DNA of 64,000 nucleotides from Halichondria panicea (taxonomy: Eukaryota; Porifera; Demospongiae; Suberitida; Halichondriidae). The stretch spans positions 3,060,501-3,124,500 of the forward strand of contig NC_087384.1 in assembly GCF_963675165.1 (NCBI RefSeq), written 5' to 3'. Within the stretch, counting starts at the first letter, position 1. Each line of letters opens with the position of its first letter. The notes beneath the pieces are model-generated. The model did no database searches, had not been told where the DNA came from, and saw nothing but the letters and a program-made list of their open reading frames with translations. Positions 58,263 through 64,000 of this stretch are shown here, piece after piece. Made by a program: the position numbers and the translations under genes.

Positions 58263-59789
58263 CTAGCTATAAAGTTTGTGAATATCAGTGATCAACTCTC
58301 CTAGCACCTGGGTCTCCCATTGTGATAGTTGCTCAAGGAAGCATGTCAGTGGTCGTATGTGGTGTCGACACTTCTGCACATGACAGAAAGCCTCCTATAA
58401 TGGAAGAGAAAAGATGATGCCTTAAAGAACAGAGAACCATGACTAGACTTGCATACACTTATTACGGCTGCTCAAATTTTGTTCCTTACAATACAAAACT
58501 AACTAAATACCTTTAGGGACCACTTTTGTCTTTTCATGAGATACGCAATGATTACAGTAGCTCCTCTACTGATCCCTAACTCACTGAACACCAACACACG
58601 GTCACTTTTCTTTCTCTGAGTTTCTGGAGCATAAAAAGAGACAAGGTATTGGATATTCATGTATCCTGTAGCTATCCTCATAGAACTTTTTTACGCATAT
58701 GCTAGCCTCGATCCCAGCTGTTACTCTTTTGCAAATTATCTCATGCAGCTATAATCAATCACAAAATCAATACAATTCCTCCTCACCCAGGAACTCATAA
58801 ATTTCCTCAAACTTTGAGAGAAGATCTTGATCAGGTTGGTCGTCCACATCGAGGTGAAGCTCAGTAACTCCCTCGGGAAAGGCAGGATACAATTTACTAC
58901 CCAAACTCAAATGTACATGGATCTTTAAATCATAATTCAGGGACGCATTGTACGCATGGTGTCTGTCACCAAGGTAGAGGAACAAAGGAAGGATTTCACT
59001 TGGGTAGCGGGGAAGTGATAGAAGCTCCTGTAAAATAATTAAGTAAATGTAGCTGAATCGTTTCCTGAAGCTTTGTATATAAAAGAGTAATCTGAGACAG
59101 AACATAGCCACATACACATAACAATTTTTGATGCTGATGCACGTAAAAGTGTTGGGTAAAATAATTATTTCGGCTTACTATGTCAGTGTACATGATCTTC
59201 TGCGTTCTCAGGAAGGGGTACTCAGCGGAGAATCTCTCATAGCCTCCTTTTAGTATCATCACAGTATATTTGGATCCACTGCATGCCAACACATTGGCCA
59301 AATGTACCGCTGGCGCTGTTGTATGATAAAACGAGGATTACAAAGTTCATCCATGCTGATTGTGGACTACAATGAACACAAAGTCATGGACTTACTATCT
59401 TCTACCACAGAAACTGTGTTGCTGTCATAAACGATACAGTTGAGGCACGAAGGAAGGTGCACACCAACCGGTACTCTGTAATGTCCTTTGGTATCCCTCT
59501 TGGAAGCTTTCGAGATCACTACATGTGCTTCATTGTAATCTGCCACATCACGAGCATCTGTAACAAAATTACAGCTAAGTTCAGTTTTTGTAGAGTCAGT
59601 GCGCGCACTTACCAAACAAAGTAAGATATGTTTGAGATAAAACTGCAGGATTTTTTGTGCACTGTATAATTAAAAACAATAAATCTAGTAGGTATAGAAT
59701 GGTGTAACTTTCTAGTCTACCTGTGTGAGGATGTTGTAGAGCTGAGTTGGCTCACATAAAGCAATTCCTGCAGAGCTGGAGCTCATCAT
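58263..59789 (-). CDS. STYXL1: STYXL1 (MK-STYX) pseudophosphatase: rhodanese-like plus dead dual-specificity phosphatase domain
   Basis: Seven exons join in phase: 59721-59789, 59613-59661, 59396-59557, about 59181-59316, about 58791-59030, 58513-58630 and 58263-58398. The start is the upstream ATG of a MM pair, and ALCEPTQLYNILTQ follows as in vertebrate STYXL1. The N-terminal rhodanese-like half has LFDARDVADYNEAHVV and ILKGGYERFSAEYPFLRTQK, the latter nearly identical to the human protein. The C-terminal half is a dual-specificity phosphatase fold (ILPLFLYLGD, LKIHVHLSLG) with the signature loop VFSELGISRGATVIIAYLM. Active enzymes have HCxxGxxR here; this protein has Phe-Ser, so it lacks the catalytic cysteine, as in human MK-STYX. 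It is expected to act as a binding scaffold rather than an enzyme. It is divergent from mitochondrial MDH, 193 bp away. Confidence 0.94.
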
Positions 59790-59982
59790 GCATATCGCAT
59801 CACGCAGCACTTGGAGTTGATTCAGTTTCCATAACAACTAGATTCTATACGGACCATGTGATTTTCATGTGAGCAAAAAACCCTGACCTCTTAAATTAAT
59901 TCCAGTCAAAAATTATCCAGCAGGGCAGCAGCACTCCATTTCAGTGCTACAGACTTACTTGCTTCTCATTTCAGTTCACAAA
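59790..59982. promoter_or_regulatory. Shared promoter region, STYXL1-like / mitochondrial MDH
   Basis: Only 193 bp separate the start codons, the tightest head-to-head pair here. CATGTG words (ACCATGTGATTTTCATGTGA) are present, similar to the 4E-T/NLK spacer. Vertebrate STYXL1 protein is reported to be mitochondrial, so co-expression with MDH2 is conceivable. Confidence 0.55.
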
Positions 59983-61495
59983 ATGATGTCCCGATTGGCT
60001 GTGTGTGTGGCAACAAGAGGTGCAAGACAATTCTCGACATCTGTTCAAGTAAGAGAACGAAATCATATATTATTATTATTATTGATTTTTCCCCCTCAAG
60101 AACTCGTCTAAGGTTGCTGTACTTGGTGCAGCTGGTGGCATCGGCCAGCCTTTGGCCTTACTGTTGAAGAATAGTCCACTAGTGTCACAGCTTTCCCTCT
60201 ACGACATTGTGGGTACTCCTGGAGTGGCAGCTGATCTGAGCCACATAGAGACCAAGGGCCAAGTGACAGGACATGTGGGAGATGAGCAACTGGATGATGC
60301 TTTGAAAGGCTGCGATGTCGTCGTTATTCCTGCTGGTGTGCCCAGAAAGCCAGGTAGGTATATGGAGGGAAGATTAATTAATTAATATCAGCTGTAAAAT
60401 ATCTCAGGAATGACTCGTGATGATCTTTTCAACACTAATGCATCGATTGTCAAGAATTTGGCAAGGGCGTGCTCAAGGTTTGATGTGCTTGTCTTGCTAG
60501 TGTGTGTAACTTGTGTTCTAACACAGAAACTGCCCTGAGGCTATGCTACTGATCATCACCAACCCAGTCAATTCCACTGTCCCTATCGCATCAGAGGTCT
60601 ACAAGAAAGCTGGATGTTACAACCCCAACAGGTTGCTATCTTTAATCAGTTACTGGAACGTATGACTAGGTTAATTATCTTTTTGTGTCAATGGCTACAC
60701 AAGGCTACAGCTTGTTCTTATTGTTCCGCAAATTATATTTCCATACAGAATCTTTGGAGTGACCACCCTTGACGTAGTGAGATCTAATACATTTGTGTCA
60801 GAAGCCAAAGGCCTCAATGTGGCTGAGACTAATGTCCCGGTTATTGGAGGTCATTCAGGAGTCACAATCCTCCCTTTACTCTCTCAGACTACACCTAATG
60901 TTAGCTTCACTAACGAGGAGCTGGAAAAATTAACGGACAGGATTCAAAATGCTGGTACTGAGGTCGTCAATGCCAAGGCTGGGGCCGTGAGTTATTAATC
61001 GATTGTGTTCAAGGACCCTTTGACTACGCGTATGTTGTGTGTGTATAGGGCTCTGCGACACTCTCAATGGCCTATGCAGGTGCAAAGTTTACTATCAGAG
61101 TGAGTACAGTATGTGTTTGTCTCATCGTGTATGTTCTAATGTATGTGCATTATGATTATGCTCTGTCTGTACAGCTGTTAGAGGCAATGGGTGGAAAAAG
61201 TGGTGTTGTGGAGTGTGCCTTTGTCCAGTCTGACCTAACTGAGGCCAATTACTTTGCCACACCCCTACTCCTGGGCAAAGGAGGGGTAGAGAAGAACCTC
61301 GGTATGGGAACACTCTCTGCCTTCGAGCAAGAGAAGATGAAAGAGGTGGGTGCATAGTGTTCAAGTGGATGCTTCTTCTGTCCCACAAATTAAGATGATT
61401 ACCTGGATGCCTTAATTCTAAAAAAATTATGTTCTTTCCTACAGGTGATTCCAGAATTGCTAACAAACATCAAAAAAGGAGAAGAATTTGCCTGA
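59983..61495 (+). CDS. MDH2: Malate dehydrogenase, mitochondrial
   Basis: Eight exons join in phase: 59983-60048, 60101-60353, 60408-60477, 60527-60631, 60749-60986, 61049-61099, 61175-61345 and 61445-61495. Exon 1 encodes a mitochondrial presequence ([20 protein letters not shown]: basic, hydroxylated, no acidic residue). The NAD-binding loop is [11 protein letters not shown]. The substrate arginine loop is [15 protein letters not shown], followed by [10 protein letters not shown] and the catalytic histidine in [29 protein letters not shown] and [11 protein letters not shown] follow. It ends in [15 protein letters not shown], slightly shorter than the vertebrate C-terminus. The enzyme interconverts malate and oxaloacetate with NAD in the TCA cycle and the malate-aspartate shuttle. 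No abnormality is seen. Confidence 0.97.
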
Positions 61496-62011
61496 AACAC
61501 TGTGTATATCAGAATAGGAAAAAATTTTAGTCAAGAATCTCTGTTAGTAGTGAAAATTATAATGTGATAATGATTGCACATTTAGATGAATAATTAATTG
61601 TCGTACTTGAAATTTGATTGAAATCTGGCCCAACCCCACTATATATAATTAGCAATTGTGTCAGAGGAGGTCCGACATGCGTGCACGAATCACTACAAGT
61701 TCAGTGCATTTGTGCATGCATGTTGGACCTCATCTGCAATCGTGCTATATAATCTTAAGACTATCTAGCCCCTCCCTAGTCTCAGCCCACTGACATTTAC
61801 TTCGTAGTATATAATAATTATTATGTTGTGTAAACATTCAAATCTCATGGCAAATATAATTGCATCATTATTATTCATGTACGCAATCTAACTTGTAACA
61901 CACAATCAAATCACACAACGTAACACTAAAATAACTCACTGCACACAACAATCGCAATGTAGAGTGAATAAATTTACAATAATGTTTGAGTTAATTAAAA
62001 TCACTAAAGAG
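61496..62011. other. Tail-to-tail spacer, MDH2 / UBE2L3-like
   Basis: These 516 bp hold an imperfect palindrome around 61660-61745 (GTCAGAGGAGGTCCGACATG and CATGTTGGACCTCATCTG) and AT-rich sequence. No gene is visible. Confidence 0.5.
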
Positions 62012-63854
62012 TTAGGGCCTTTTCTCTGCATGCTTCAGAGTATGATCTTGAGCTTTCTTGCAGAAGGCAGCCTTATCTCTAGTGTACTCTTCAGCTAGGT
62101 CCCCCCTCAGTGGATGCTCGGGCTCGGGGTCATGAACCAGTGCGACTAGCGCCTGAATGACTGTGTGTAGATAGATAGAAAAGTGATCGTGTATTACGTT
62201 GCCCTTTAGCCTCCTTCACAAGGCCTAATTATTAGGCCTGCTACTGACTGCTTGCGCATGCGCAAAATTATTGGATAATATTCCCGTAATGTTTTCCATT
62301 AAACTGAATTTTTACCCGAATTATATCCTGAATAACATAATTACTATATAGACGAAGAATACTCTTCATATTAAAAGTCAGACACAGAGCTATATAGCTA
62401 GCTAGCTAGAGACAGAGCTGTATTGGTTACAGCAGCAATTTCTTTCTGATAGAGTCGACTTTCACCAAGGTTAGTGTCAGATGGGCGTGGCCTATCCATA
62501 TAGGCTATTGTCAGCCTTCCCCTCCGTTTAGAGGAATGTTATCCACACTGTTGCAGGCTGTGAGTCTTTTGTTAACATAGTAGGCTAAGGGTAGCTATTA
62601 GAATGCTATCACACGGGCTAGAAACCTTCTTCTATCCACTTTCTTCAATCCACTTCCGTTCGTTGTGACGTCATTGTTTTACTGAGCATTATACGATGAT
62701 ATCCGGAGTCCCCAGTTTCTGGGGATTATGTGGCGCATGCGCAAACAGTCGATACCAGGCCCTCTCTTCGAGGAAGAGCGGCCTGGGATCGAGGCTAGTT
62801 GCCCTTATGAATGTACACGAAAGTCTGTCTGCTTAGTGTGGGGATATCTATTCAACAGGTGAGTGTGACAGCAAACCTTTATCTGTCTTTGTGGCAGGCT
62901 TCCAGTTCTCAGGACTAATGATGGGCAAACACACTTGGCCCTTCTCATCGACGTTGGGATGGTATATTTGGGTCTTGAATGTGATCTGTAGGATAATGAG
63001 AGACTGATAATTATTACTCAATCATGTGTGGCATTTCTGTGTTTGTGTAACAGTACATACATACTGTTAATTACAGGTATACACACACAATGCCGTACAC
63101 AATGCTATTGCACCCCATCGTGTGCTCACACACATACGGTCAGTCACCTTGGGTGGCTTAAATGGATACTCGGCTGGAAAAATGATCTCTATCTTGAATG
63201 CTCCCTTGTTGAATGGAGGGTTGTCCTAAGGGAGGAAAAAGACAATCCAAAATCAGCAACGCATCCATATTAACTGCCCCAACTTGGACGCACTCTGATA
63301 GTTTATGATAAGTACTATCCACGGCCTTGTGTGTAATCTATTAAAAGTGTTACATGGCACTCTCTTCTCAGAGGATTGACCTACTGTACACAAGGGGAAA
63401 TAGCTGTCGAGTGTACACACATATCCTGTCGGTAACATCAACAGAAAACAAGCCCAAGCCACACCTTTTCTATACAAATACCTGCTTTCCATACGAGGAG
63501 AGAAACTTTTATGCTTATCGAGAATAGGATGATTACAAAAGGGCCAAACCAACCACACAGCTTATGAGATTCTTGTACACTTTTTATTGACTCACAGGAA
63601 CAATCAATCCCTTCCAATTGAGTATATTGGAGTCATCCACCTCGATATTCTTAAACACTTGCTGTGAACTCTTCCGGATATCATCCAGTTCCTGAACACA
63701 CAAAACCAAAATAATGAATTCACAGCTTCAAGAGCACAAAACAACTACCTACAAATACTGTGTAATAGTGTACATATTAGAGAACATTTTGGCGGTCCTT
63801 TTTTACACTCAAAGTAGATTTACATACCTTTCCCAGTCTTCTTGTGGCAGCCAT
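62012..63854 (-). CDS. UBE2L3: UBE2L3/UbcH7-type ubiquitin-conjugating enzyme E2
   Basis: Five exons: 63828-63854 (MAATRRLGK), 63596-63691, 63148-63225, about 62872-62981 and about 62012-62161. The protein of about 153 aa matches UbcH7 along its whole length: [42 protein letters not shown], then [18 protein letters not shown] with the HPN motif and catalytic cysteine, [11 protein letters not shown], and [20 protein letters not shown]. The residues said to make UbcH7 react with cysteine (HECT and RBR ligases) rather than lysine are kept: Pro two places after the active Cys and His in EPEHPL. A partner of HECT-type ligases such as the HECTD4-like product is therefore plausible, but this is inference. 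The 62162-62870 intron has MITE-like and AT-rich sequence and no gene. Confidence 0.96.
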
Positions 63855-64000
63855 GCTGTTCTTCCCCTTTCGCCTTCTTGATGAGATCGCTGACTAAGCC
63901 AGCCTTACTGTGCATGCGCAAGATCAATCATGCATTATGTAACCACCGGAGGTCAATTGCATGTGTAGACGACCCTTGACCTCACAAAACGAGGCGTGTC

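Noticed and set aside
1-64000. tRNA, rRNA, CRISPR or prokaryotic operon features
   Set aside because: No cloverleaf with A/B boxes, rRNA core motifs or regular spacer-repeat arrays were found; all genes have spliceosomal introns except the single-exon LLPH-like gene.

Overview
The window looks like nuclear DNA of an early-branching animal, most likely a sponge (Demospongiae). This is inferred from gene content: Nemo-like kinase, the STYXL1 pseudophosphatase, a SETDB-type methyltransferase with a split SET domain, ataxin-2 and 4E-T. It also fits the intron-rich but compact gene structure with GT-AG introns, the AT-rich spacers and the many small inverted-repeat elements. No sequence search was possible, so the species is not known. 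I saw no bacterial operons, CRISPR arrays, rRNA or tRNA genes.

Layout, left to right. (1) 1-22942, minus: N-terminal part of a giant HECTD4-like ubiquitin-ligase gene of roughly 36 exons, running off the left edge before its HECT domain. (2) 23244-25141, plus: RNF5/RNF185-type membrane RING ligase, 180 aa, six exons including a 19-nt microexon. (3) 25498-35535, minus: ataxin-2 (LSm, LsmAD, PAM2). (4) 35820-41578, plus: SETDB2-like H3K9 methyltransferase. (5) 42089-42559, minus: unrecognised 86-aa protein. (6) 42862-43167, plus: LLPH-like nucleolar protein, single exon. (7) 44912-52901, minus: 4E-T (EIF4ENIF1). (8) 53486-56752, plus: Nemo-like kinase. (9) 58263-59789, minus: STYXL1/MK-STYX. 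(10) 59983-61495, plus: mitochondrial malate dehydrogenase. (11) 62012-63854, minus: UBE2L3/UbcH7-type E2.

The eleven genes alternate strand without exception (- + - + - + - + - + -). This makes five head-to-head pairs with start codons 190-590 bp apart, which are likely shared bidirectional promoters, and five tail-to-tail junctions. Functionally, three genes belong to ubiquitin transfer (HECTD4-like E3, RNF5/185 E3, UbcH7-type E2). Two belong to mRNA and translation control (ataxin-2, which binds poly(A)-binding protein, and 4E-T, which binds eIF4E). The rest are signalling, chromatin, ribosome biogenesis and TCA-cycle housekeeping genes. Nothing shows that they act as one system.

Introns and spacers hold most of the unusual structure. 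There are several families of short inverted-repeat (MITE-like) elements, two with remnants of transposase DNA-binding domains. A 1.77-kb element in the last ataxin-2 intron contains a very large hairpin with arms of about 500 bp. A dispersed repeat has every recognised copy in the same orientation. There is a 66-bp tandem duplication across an ataxin-2 splice acceptor, and TACATGTA-type palindromes are very frequent in non-coding DNA.
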